30,027 nt of DNA. Source: Candidatus Fermentibacteraceae bacterium (GTDB lineage Bacteria > Fermentibacterota > Fermentibacteria > Fermentibacterales > JCC-6). Each line of letters opens with the position of its first letter. Positions within the stretch are counted from its first letter, which is position 1. Below, in pieces: positions 23,590-30,027 of this stretch. The notes beneath the pieces were generated by a model. It worked only from the letters and a program-made list of their open reading frames with translations, was not told the DNA's origin and did no database searches. The translations under genes and the position numbers were made by a program. The stretch lies in contig JAGGYZ010000317.1 of NCBI GenBank assembly GCA_021162285.1, forward strand, positions 1 through 30,027. The letters run 5' to 3'.

Positions 23590-24945
23590 CTACAGCCAGC
23601 TCTCAACATCTTCTGCGGGAATGCGCACAACTTCGAACAGGGTGGCAATCAATTCCAGATGGTCTCCTGCTCTGTGCGGGTTGTAGAACTCCCATACGAT
23701 CTCTCCCTCCGGGGTTACTTCGAAGGCTCTGCCCATCATAGACTCTGTTATCAGTGTGTTTCCATTGGGCAACCTCTGACACGAACCGGAACCCACAGAG
23801 TAAAACGGGTGTTCCTCATCACCTCTGTAGAACCACAGCACTTCACCGGAGGCCGGGTCAAACTGAAGGATGGTGGATTTCTCTCCCATGCCCTGATTGT
23901 CGAATACCAGCATGGTTCCGTCTGGAAGAACCGTTGGCTGATGCTGCATTCGCCACAGATCGGAATCCGCCCAGTACACGGATTCCTGTTCCAGATCAAC
24001 CGCGCACACCAGATCAACAGCTCTGAAAGAAAGAATTACCGTTCCAGCCCGGAGCGGACCTGTGTAACCATCAGGGAGCATTGAAGGCCTTATGTATTCA
24101 ATGGTATTGCAGTGCAGCACATCACCGCCGTCGGGCATTCTTCTCATAACCGGTGCATAGCTTGAATTAGCAAGTACATCAAGGGTGGAGATCCACCTGA
24201 TCCTGTTCCCCAGAGAATCCAGGACACAAATGTAATCTTCTGAAATGTACTTCCCGGGAAAGAATCTGTCGTTGATGTGTGTGTCTCTTCCAATGGTGTA
24301 TACATTCCCGAACTCGTCTACATCAACATCGTGATGAGCACCGTTGTATTCACTTGCCCACAGCAGACTGGAATCTTTGTCGAGTTTTACAATTCCCCCG
24401 CCCTCTACCATTACAACCAGATCTCCGTTTGGGTAGAGGAAAGTTCTGCGCCAGAAATCGATGGGTATTTCCTTGTCCTGTGCATTCGGCCAGATTCCGT
24501 AAAGAGACACCTCGCTGTTGAACCAGTTGTGCACCTCGCGTCCTGTCATATCGACCATGGATACACCCGGGCCATGGCCGGAAATAAGAATGTTGTAACC
24601 CGGATATGCTTTTACTGAATCAAAGACGGTAACACCCATCTCCACAGGAGCTTCCTCGTACCCGGACAGGTAGCCCAGTGACCTGAGCAGCTCCAGCTGC
24701 TCTGTCTGGCTGTCTGTCCCACCGCTGTCCCCGCTTCCGGGTGTCTGTCTTGCCGGCCACCATGCCCCGGGGGGCATATCAAGACTGTCATCGTGGATTT
24801 CGGGCAGGTCATCGAATGAGTGAAGAACCGCCAGCATCTTCATCCGGATCAATCCCCGGTACCTGTATCCTGTAAATGCAGCGGCAAGCAGTACTATCAA
24901 AACGGGAACAATGAATTTTTTAAGCCTGTTGTATCTGCCGCTCAT
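23590..24945 (-). CDS. membrane-anchored arylsulfotransferase-like protein
   Basis: The 451-residue protein has one N-terminal membrane anchor (about 10-27) and a roughly 60-residue low-complexity stem (MPPGAWWPARQTPGSGDSGG). It ends in a propeller-type domain resembling the arylsulfate sulfotransferase (ASST/PF05935-PF14269) families. Supporting blocks are GAHHDVDVDEFGNVYTIGRD, DVLHCNTIEYI, QHQPTVLPDGTMLVFDN, SCQRLPNGNTLITESMMG and EVTPEGEIVWEFYNPH. The conserved His residues in the first three blocks sit where ASST active-site His are expected, but I could not align it rigorously. Many family members have no demonstrated activity. It is divergent from the metallo-hydrolase gene at 25045. 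Confidence 0.75.
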   Translation of the reverse strand: MSGRYNRLKKFIVPVLIVLLAAAFTGYRYRGLIRMKMLAVLHSFDDLPEIHDDSLDMPPGAWWPARQTPGSGDSGGTDSQTEQLELLRSLGYLSGYEEAPVEMGVTVFDSVKAYPGYNILISGHGPGVSMVDMTGREVHNWFNSEVSLYGIWPNAQDKEIPIDFWRRTFLYPNGDLVVMVEGGGIVKLDKDSSLLWASEYNGAHHDVDVDEFGNVYTIGRDTHINDRFFPGKYISEDYICVLDSLGNRIRWISTLDVLANSSYAPVMRRMPDGGDVLHCNTIEYIRPSMLPDGYTGPLRAGTVILSFRAVDLVCAVDLEQESVYWADSDLWRMQHQPTVLPDGTMLVFDNQGMGEKSTILQFDPASGEVLWFYRGDEEHPFYSVGSGSCQRLPNGNTLITESMMGRAFEVTPEGEIVWEFYNPHRAGDHLELIATLFEVVRIPAEDVESWL

Positions 24946-24970
24946 AAAGACTCTCTTCTTTTAATTGTTG

Positions 24971-25001
24971 CTGACCGCATGGTGAAGAAACGGAATATAA
25001 T
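24971..25001 (+). promoter_or_regulatory. possible promoter for the metallo-hydrolase gene
   Basis: A perfect TATAAT (24996-25001) lies 43 bases before the ATG at 25045. The best -35 candidate is CTGACC (24971-24976), with a long 19-base spacer, so the -10 is convincing and the -35 weak. Confidence 0.45.
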
Positions 25002-25044
25002 TCAAGGTAGATTTCAAAACACCTACACCACACAGGGAGATGTC

Positions 25045-25779
25045 ATGGTTGCAGACAGGACAGGAGACAACTTTTTCAATTTCAGATTCCCGGAAAAAGA
25101 GGGATTTCTCTACGGATTCAACCTTTATGCGCTGGTAAGCGGGAATGATGTTCTGCTTTTTGACTCCGCTTTCCGCACACAGGTAACGAAGGTGAAAAAG
25201 CACCTTGCTTCAGAGGGGCTTAAACTCACCCATGTTGTTCTTACCCATTTTCACAACGATCACGCGGCAGGTCTGGTTTCTCTAAAGGGGGACCTGACTG
25301 TTCTGGGCAGCCCTGAATACAGAAAGACACTAAAGAAAAACATACCACAGACAGTTACCCCTGTGTCCTTTCAGAGCGGGTATACTTTCGGCGACTTTAA
25401 GCTCGGGTTTACAGCCGCCCCTGGTCATTCTCCGTGCAGCATTTTTATAGACATCAACGGTAGATACCTCCATGCAGGCGACAATCTCATGGGCCGTTAC
25501 GACGGCACAGCCATTCTCCCCTGGGTTGAGTTTGACCAGCTTGAAAACCATATTTCATCCCTCAAAATGCTCAGAGCAATGGGCAGAGACCGCGTTCTGC
25601 TTTCACACGGGCCGGAGCTGTCCGGGAGGAAGAATATCAACAGGGCAATTGACGACCGGCTGTCGTACCTGGAAACCGTTCTTGACACAGGGGGAAAATG
25701 CTCCTTTGAGGAAGCGGTTTCAGGCTGCTCCTGCAGTTTTACGGGGAAAGAATTCTTCCACGATCTTCTCAGTCGGTAG
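25045..25779 (+). CDS. metallo-beta-lactamase-fold hydrolase
   Basis: The protein has 244 residues from the ATG at 25045, which has AGGGAG five bases upstream. Longer in-frame starts run back into the divergent gene and are rejected. The metal motif is complete: THFHNDHAAG (H-x-H-x-D-H), APGHSPCS for the next His, HAGDN for the bridging Asp and LSHGPE for the last His. The fold covers glyoxalase II, lactonases, RNases and other hydrolases. The short length without an added domain fits a small glyoxalase-II-like or generic hydrolase, and the substrate cannot be told. No signal peptide is seen. Its 3' end overlaps the convergent gene by 11 bases. Confidence 0.85.
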   Translation: MVADRTGDNFFNFRFPEKEGFLYGFNLYALVSGNDVLLFDSAFRTQVTKVKKHLASEGLKLTHVVLTHFHNDHAAGLVSLKGDLTVLGSPEYRKTLKKNIPQTVTPVSFQSGYTFGDFKLGFTAAPGHSPCSIFIDINGRYLHAGDNLMGRYDGTAILPWVEFDQLENHISSLKMLRAMGRDRVLLSHGPELSGRKNINRAIDDRLSYLETVLDTGGKCSFEEAVSGCSCSFTGKEFFHDLLSR

Positions 25780-26236
25780 GCGGTTCCGGAACAAAGGAAC
25801 TCAACTCGTTCCAGACGTAAGTTCTGTCTATTGATTCACCTATTTCTTTCGCCACTGCTATGGTTTCCCTTACGAAAATGTCACGCTTCCGGGTGTTTCC
25901 AAGAACATGGTGCGCCCTGGCCATGGCTTCACAGGCGAAGGCCCTGTCAAAAGGTTTCATGTCATTCTGTTTACTGATTTTGTAACCGGCCTCTGCGTGG
26001 AACAGTGCAGCTTCTCCCTGCTCTAGAACTGAATAAACTCTTGATATCTGCCATTCTCCCCTCTGGAACTCAAGCCAGGTTCCGATCTGCCCCCAGTGAT
26101 AACGGGAAGCGTGGGCTGTGTGTATCATCTGGAGATCCTCATCGGCAGTCCTGTCTTTTTTTTCTATGAGTTCCCATGTTGAATTGAAGCAATCAACTGC
26201 AAGCTGCCGGTGCAATTTTTTCTGTTCTTCAGTCAT
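25769..26236 (-). CDS. conserved hypothetical protein with HASRYHW motif
   Basis: The 155-residue protein is fully helical in character, with no signal peptide or membrane segment. It carries the pattern FNSTWELIEKKDRTADEDL, then MIHTAHASRYHWGQIG, then EFQRGEWQISRVYSVL and FDRAFACEAMARAHHVLG. I recall similar sequences as a widespread uncharacterised bacterial family with tetratricopeptide-like helical pairs, but I know no function or family name. The ATG overlaps the upstream cyclase-family gene by eight bases and has AGGAGGG just upstream. It is the last gene of the operon. Confidence 0.75.
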   Translation of the reverse strand: MTEEQKKLHRQLAVDCFNSTWELIEKKDRTADEDLQMIHTAHASRYHWGQIGTWLEFQRGEWQISRVYSVLEQGEAALFHAEAGYKISKQNDMKPFDRAFACEAMARAHHVLGNTRKRDIFVRETIAVAKEIGESIDRTYVWNELSSFVPEPPTD

Positions 26237-26780
26237 CGTTACCCTCCTGCCTGAAAGAATAAATATCCTGCGGGCTTTCAGCGAGAACTATCCTTACAGG
26301 AGACCCGTCTGCCCCTGAAAACTTCAGAGGAAATGCCATTACAATGTAATCTCCCGGAGGGACAGAATCAAGTTCAAGGTTCTCTATTACAGGGATTCCA
26401 GCTCCAAGCAGAACCGCGTGAGCTTCCAGAGATTCTCCATAATCTATTGATATGGAAGTTGTTCCAATAAGAACCATACCCCCTTTAACAAGTTCTTCTG
26501 CCTGTAAAGCTGTAACAGGCCTGTCCAGCAGAACTGCTTTGCCAGCTGGATTTCCTTGTTTTTTAACCAGAGCAGGAACGATTACTGGAAATATTTCATC
26601 CACAGACTTCCCGTGTTTGAAGCGATGTCTTGGAGCATCCATGTGGGTTCCGGTGTGAAGAGACATGGTTACGCTTGAAGAAGTGAAGTTTCCGAACTGT
26701 TTGGATACCTGCTGGAAAGGGATGTCACCAGGCCACACTTCCATACCGTTGTACATGGTTCTGGTAATATCAATCAGCAT
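26229..26780 (-). CDS. cyclase-family (kynurenine-formamidase-like) hydrolase
   Basis: The protein has 183 residues from the ATG at 26780. The upstream in-frame codon at 26813 lies inside nth and is less likely. The metal-site signature HTGTHMDAPRH (H-x-GTH-x-D-x-P-x-H) near 42-52 defines the cyclase/formamidase fold (PF04199). The opening IDITRTMYNGMEVWPGD is also typical. Members hydrolyse N-formylkynurenine, isatin or related cyclic amides, and the true substrate is not evident from neighbours. Its start overlaps the end of nth by 11 bases, so translation is probably coupled. Confidence 0.85.
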   Translation of the reverse strand: MLIDITRTMYNGMEVWPGDIPFQQVSKQFGNFTSSSVTMSLHTGTHMDAPRHRFKHGKSVDEIFPVIVPALVKKQGNPAGKAVLLDRPVTALQAEELVKGGMVLIGTTSISIDYGESLEAHAVLLGAGIPVIENLELDSVPPGDYIVMAFPLKFSGADGSPVRIVLAESPQDIYSFRQEGNDD

Positions 26781-27405
26781 GTCTGCACCATTCCTTGAAA
26801 CAGCACTCACCACACCGGGGTACCTGCGGCCGACAGATCTTCTGCCCGAACTTTACAAAGATATGGTTCAAAGGTGTCCACAATTCTTCTGGAAAATACA
26901 GCATCAAAGCTTTCTCCGTCTCAGCTGGAGAAGCAGTTTTAACTATACCAAGCCTGTTGCTGATTCGATGAACATGAACATCTACGCAGATGGCAGGAAC
27001 ACCAAATGCCATCGAAACAACGTAAGCTGCTGTTTTCCCTCCTACGCCGGGCAGAGCCTCAAGAGCTTTCCTGTCTGAAGGTACTTCTCCGTGGTGTTTG
27101 CTGATCAGTATCTGTGCCAGTTTTTTCAGTTGAGCGGCTTTTCTGTTGTAAAACCCCGCGGGATACAGGAGTTCTGACAGTTTTTCAGCAGAAACAGCTG
27201 CCAGGTCTGCAACTGCCGGCACTGACTTCAGAACCCGTTTCGTTACAACTTCAGTGACAGCATCACGGGTTCTAAGGCTTATCACGGTTCCAACAAGAAT
27301 TGTGTAAGGGTCCGTTCCAGCCACAAGAGGAGAAGGAATTCCCGGATTCCCCACGGCAGAAGACATTCTTTCCAGAACACCTGCCGGTGAAATACTCCCC
27401 TTCAT
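26770..27405 (-). CDS. nth: endonuclease III, DNA glycosylase/AP lyase
   Basis: Endonuclease III removes oxidised pyrimidines and nicks abasic sites in base-excision repair. From the ATG at 27405, which overlaps the RNase D stop as ATGA, the protein is 211 residues, the usual length. It shows the helix-hairpin-helix LPGVGGKTAAYVVS with the catalytic Lys, then VDVHVHRISNRLG with the catalytic Asp. The C-terminal 4Fe-4S cluster is C-x6-C-x2-C-x5-C (CRPQVPRCGECCFKEWC). Its neighbour upstream is RNase D and downstream a cyclase-family gene. Confidence 0.95.
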   Translation of the reverse strand: MKGSISPAGVLERMSSAVGNPGIPSPLVAGTDPYTILVGTVISLRTRDAVTEVVTKRVLKSVPAVADLAAVSAEKLSELLYPAGFYNRKAAQLKKLAQILISKHHGEVPSDRKALEALPGVGGKTAAYVVSMAFGVPAICVDVHVHRISNRLGIVKTASPAETEKALMLYFPEELWTPLNHIFVKFGQKICRPQVPRCGECCFKEWCRHAD

Positions 27406-28586
27406 TTCACTTTGACGAACCGAAGAGAATTGCCCTTTTTCAGGGTCAATGCCAGCTTGCCTGTAAACAGATCCACCAGCTCTGTTCCCAGCGCCTCTTT
27501 CCTCCACTGCGTGAGGTCTTCTCTTTCCATAAACTGATTCATGTTGCGGGGAGGGTTCTCCAGTATGGATTCAAAACTGTTCCTGGGAAGAAGAAGGGCT
27601 GGTGAAAGATCCAGTGATTTAGACTTCATTTTCAGAAATATCCTGAGAATATCTTTTCTCGCGGCATACCCCCAGTCATGCCTGGGAAGCCTGATCTTTG
27701 GAACATCGTCCGGCGGGCTCTTCAGACACTTTTCAACCTCTGCCACCACTGCTTCGCCGTACTTGTCTACAAAACCTCCTGGAAGCCCTCTGAGACTGTT
27801 AATGGATTCAACCTTCCTGGGGGCAAGAACGGCCAGCCTGCAGAGAAGATGATCTCTGCCTACATAAAATCTGGGGCGGTTCATATCTCTGGCTGTGTCT
27901 TCACGCCAGTTGACCAGCCTCCACAGAAGAGGAAAACTGGCCTTCTTTACCTTACCGGCAGATCTGGCCTTTGAGAAAAGACGCTCTCGGGAGATAGAAT
28001 ATGCTGAGGGGTCTGAGAGAGGCTCAGACTCCCCTTCAAACCACTTGGTTCTTCCCTTTTTCTTCAACTGAGCCGCAAGAGCATTGTACACTTCTACAAG
28101 GTATCTCACATCATCAAGAGCATACTCCAGCTGGCCCCGGGCAAGGGGACGGGCAGACCAGTCACTCATGGAATACTTCTTCCTGGACCTTACTCCGCAG
28201 ACAGAATGAACCAGATTTACCAGACTGATCTGCTCACCGTAACCAAGAAATGCTGCAGCAACCTGAGAATCAAACAGATTCCTAACTTTGAACTCCGGGA
28301 TATCGTTGAACAGAATGACCAGATCGTTCCTTGCGCTGTGAAGAATCTTCACCACGCTATCATCTGCAAACAGTTCCGCCAGAGGGGAAAGTGTTTCCAG
28401 AGCAAGGGGATCAACTGCCACCGGTCCGACACCGTCTGCGGCAAGCTGTATCAGAAAAAGGTCGGGCCAGTAGCGTTTTTCGCAGTGAAATTCTGTATCG
28501 AGAGCCACTGCAGGGGTCTTCCTGAGATCAGCGATCAGACTGTTGAAGGTTTTCTGATCTTTGATCAGATCCGGGTACTGCTTCAC
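27402..28586 (-). CDS. rnd: ribonuclease D with HRDC domain
   Basis: RNase D is a 3'-5' exoribonuclease that trims tRNA and other small RNAs. I start it at the GTG at 28586, which overlaps the upstream stop as GTGA and has AGAGGT upstream, giving 394 residues. Longer in-frame starts lie in the preceding gene. DEDDy catalytic residues are visible: LDTEFHCEKRY (Asp and Glu near 30-32), LHSARNDLVILF (Asp near 100), and YALDDVRYLVEVY with the Tyr and final Asp. An HRDC domain follows (LWRLVNWREDTARDMNRPRF), then a further helical domain (LPRNSFESIL). Confidence 0.93.
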   Translation of the reverse strand: MKQYPDLIKDQKTFNSLIADLRKTPAVALDTEFHCEKRYWPDLFLIQLAADGVGPVAVDPLALETLSPLAELFADDSVVKILHSARNDLVILFNDIPEFKVRNLFDSQVAAAFLGYGEQISLVNLVHSVCGVRSRKKYSMSDWSARPLARGQLEYALDDVRYLVEVYNALAAQLKKKGRTKWFEGESEPLSDPSAYSISRERLFSKARSAGKVKKASFPLLWRLVNWREDTARDMNRPRFYVGRDHLLCRLAVLAPRKVESINSLRGLPGGFVDKYGEAVVAEVEKCLKSPPDDVPKIRLPRHDWGYAARKDILRIFLKMKSKSLDLSPALLLPRNSFESILENPPRNMNQFMEREDLTQWRKEALGTELVDLFTGKLALTLKKGNSLRFVKVK

Positions 28587-29335
28587 TGTGTTACCTCTGC
28601 TGCGGAAGATTCTTCGTGGAATGGACAGTAGATGACCCCATCCCGCAGTTCGTAGTATTTGTAACCATTGTCGGGACATCTGTATCCGCCTCTTCTTCCG
28701 TACTCCCCGTCGCTCACGGTGTACATTTCTTCAAGATTTTCAGGATATGGATAACCGGCTGCAAGAAATTCAGACAGTTCTGCTGCCACGGAATCTCTCC
28801 TGAGAGCACAGTCATCGGACCTGATGTCCAGCCCATCTCCCAGATGACCTTCCGGACAGATCACTGTGCCTGCCTGGTCATCGTATTCATAAGGTCTTCC
28901 GGACACAGGACAACACCCGTCCGGGTTTAAAACTGCATTCTCTCTGCAAAGCATCACGGCAGATCCGAGGATGTTGTCTACCGCAGTGTCCTTCGTTACC
29001 AGAATTCCATTTTCTCCTGTGGAAAACCATACAATTCTGCTGCCCTCGTCCCGGGTTGTTCCTGCCATACGAAAACCGTTGTCATCTATACCGTCAAATC
29101 TGAAATCAGATGGAACAGCTATGCCGTTGAGCCGGGAAAGGAATTCCACAGACAGACCCTGCGCCATTTCCAGGGACATGGCAGATCTGGCCTCCCGGGC
29201 ATCACCGGCGCTCAATGCCCGGGTGTAGACATCTACCCTGTTTTTAAGTTTCATTCCCAGGCTGACCGGTCTGACAATCAGGGCAAAAACAAAAGCTGCA
29301 ACAGGTATGACAACAAAAAGGGCAGCTCTTTTCAT
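28583..29335 (-). CDS. membrane-anchored protein with two cysteine/His modules
   Basis: The protein has 250 residues from the ATG at 29335, which shares one base with the upstream stop (TGATG). It has one N-terminal hydrophobic segment (RAALFVVIPVAAFVFALIV), so it is membrane-anchored or exported. Residues of about 30-125 look like a small alpha/beta domain with RVDVYTRALSAGDAREARS. Then come two similar modules: CPVSGRPYEY ending CPEGH (about 142-164), and CPDNGYKYYE ending CPFH (about 220-240). Each has the layout CP-x2-G-x2-Y, a strand, then CP-x1-2-H, like the short cysteine tails I recall on some pseudopilin-like proteins. They could bind zinc or form disulfides. I do not recognise the family. 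It precedes RNase D with a four-base overlap. Confidence 0.7.
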   Translation of the reverse strand: MKRAALFVVIPVAAFVFALIVRPVSLGMKLKNRVDVYTRALSAGDAREARSAMSLEMAQGLSVEFLSRLNGIAVPSDFRFDGIDDNGFRMAGTTRDEGSRIVWFSTGENGILVTKDTAVDNILGSAVMLCRENAVLNPDGCCPVSGRPYEYDDQAGTVICPEGHLGDGLDIRSDDCALRRDSVAAELSEFLAAGYPYPENLEEMYTVSDGEYGRRGGYRCPDNGYKYYELRDGVIYCPFHEESSAAEVTQ

Positions 29336-30027
29336 CAATCTCTTCTTCCGGATTCTGCACCGCCGGAGCTTTCTCCGGAAGTGGAACTCCTGCCCCCTGT
29401 TCCCAGACTGAAAATATCTCCCAGATCAAGACCAATACCACTTACAAGGAAACCCCATTCCTTGTTTACATTCTGCCCGCTGAGACGGTAGTAAATATCT
29501 ACATTCAGCTCCAGCTGTGTGTTGTCCAGCTCTATACCGGTGCGCAGATCAAGGCTGGAAACTTCGCTGCCAGCTATATCGCTGGAGTCTATTTCAGTTT
29601 CTCCTCTGGTGGCAAATTCAAGCCCTGCGTGAAAATTCAGTTCGCGGTTAACAGGCAGTATCATTCTGGCCTCTCCACGAAACTCCATACCAGGCGAGGT
29701 ATCTGCAGAATCTCCCGGAGCCCCCGGCACTTCAGCCCATGCGGTAAAGTATTTTCGCAGACCTCCTGAAGCCTGAATTCTGGGACCCGACAGCGATCCT
29801 GAAACGGGGATCAGAAATGTTGCCGATACTTCAGCAGCAACATGTCTGTCGCTCTCTGTGTAGTTTCCCGTGTCCAGAGTACCTTTAAGGGTGGGACGCA
29901 GGGCTCCCCGGAGAATGAACTGGGGGTCTCTGCTCATCCAGCCGTCAACACATATCCACGGATCGGCAATACCCACACCGGTTGTATCTCCCGGGCCGGC
30001 AATCTGCAGGAAAGCCGGCAGAATAAA
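29335..30027 (-). CDS. outer-membrane beta-barrel-like protein, N-terminus outside the window
   Basis: The frame is open from the right edge (30027) to the stop at 29335, giving 230 visible codons. The first visible residues (FILPAFLQIAGPGDTTG) look like the end of a signal peptide, so only a short N-terminal part is missing. The mature protein alternates polar and hydrophobic residues in short strands (ILRGALRPTLKG, VAAEVSATFLIPV, LNFHAGLEFAT, LELNVDIYYRL). It starts GVGIADPWICVDG, a pattern I associate with MetA-pathway/transporter-like outer-membrane barrels. The tail is a Ser/Gly/Glu-rich stretch (SSTSGESSGGAESGRRD), unusual for a barrel, which normally ends in an aromatic strand. It heads the operon that includes RNase D and nth. 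Confidence 0.65.
   Translation of the reverse strand, partial: FILPAFLQIAGPGDTTGVGIADPWICVDGWMSRDPQFILRGALRPTLKGTLDTGNYTESDRHVAAEVSATFLIPVSGSLSGPRIQASGGLRKYFTAWAEVPGAPGDSADTSPGMEFRGEARMILPVNRELNFHAGLEFATRGETEIDSSDIAGSEVSSLDLRTGIELDNTQLELNVDIYYRLSGQNVNKEWGFLVSGIGLDLGDIFSLGTGGRSSTSGESSGGAESGRRD

Noticed and set aside
1..30027. CRISPR array, tRNA or rRNA gene, insertion sequence, phage or defence island
   Set aside because: I saw no regularly spaced repeats, cloverleaf, ribosomal RNA core, transposase or integrase motif or defence-type gene, and base composition looks even throughout.

Overview
The window is a compact, almost fully coding stretch of a bacterial chromosome that carries mostly housekeeping genes. 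The cell appears diderm: a beta-barrel protein is encoded at the right end, and there are two lipoproteins and several Sec-exported proteins. I saw no rRNA, tRNA, CRISPR, transposase, integrase or phage gene, and no intergenic gap exceeds 300 bases. I cannot name the species. The ordinary housekeeping genes combined with an archaeal-like ValS and small secreted propeller-like proteins suggest an uncultivated candidate phylum, perhaps Fermentibacteria-like. That placement is a low-confidence guess.

Layout. (1) 1-1860: a leftward, truncated DUF2259-like secreted protein, then two rightward paralogous secreted proteins. The first paralog looks like an internally shortened copy of the second. A strong terminator follows. 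(2) 1908-2561: a DUF5343-like gene converging on valS. (3) 2536-11575, leftward: phoH, pgpH (c-di-AMP phosphodiesterase type), ybeY, a CorC/HlyC-type CBS protein, recO, glyS, valS. All six junctions overlap by 1-14 bases. (4) 11581-13160, leftward: a two-gene envelope unit (coiled-coil lipoprotein and LysM protein) with a good promoter and a terminator, preceded by a VanZ-like gene that follows a membrane GAF/degenerate-GGDEF sensor (13165-15159). (5) 15409-23589, rightward: rho, rpmE, [terminator-like hairpin], DUF1385, prfA, prmC, ispG, a type I glutamine synthetase gene and a propeller lipoprotein. (6) 23590-24945, leftward: a membrane-anchored arylsulfotransferase-like protein, divergent from a metallo-beta-lactamase-fold hydrolase (25045-25779). 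(7) 25769-30027, leftward: a second overlapping operon containing a beta-barrel protein (cut by the window end), a membrane protein with two Cys-Cys-Cys-His-like modules, RNase D, endonuclease III, a cyclase-family hydrolase and a small conserved hypothetical.

How the genes work together. The phoH-pgpH-ybeY-recO-glyS block is a widely conserved order linking RNA/ribosome maturation, c-di-AMP turnover, recombination and tRNA charging. The rho-rpmE-DUF1385-prfA-prmC block joins transcription termination to translation termination: PrmC methylates the GGQ loop of the release factor encoded just upstream. I found no obviously new defence or mobile system. The items most worth a second look are the shrunken propeller paralog, a strong hairpin ending just before the phoH start, the archaeal-like ValS, the degenerate GGDEF sensor, a glutamine synthetase that seems to lack the adenylylation tyrosine, and the duplicated cysteine modules of the 28583-29335 protein.
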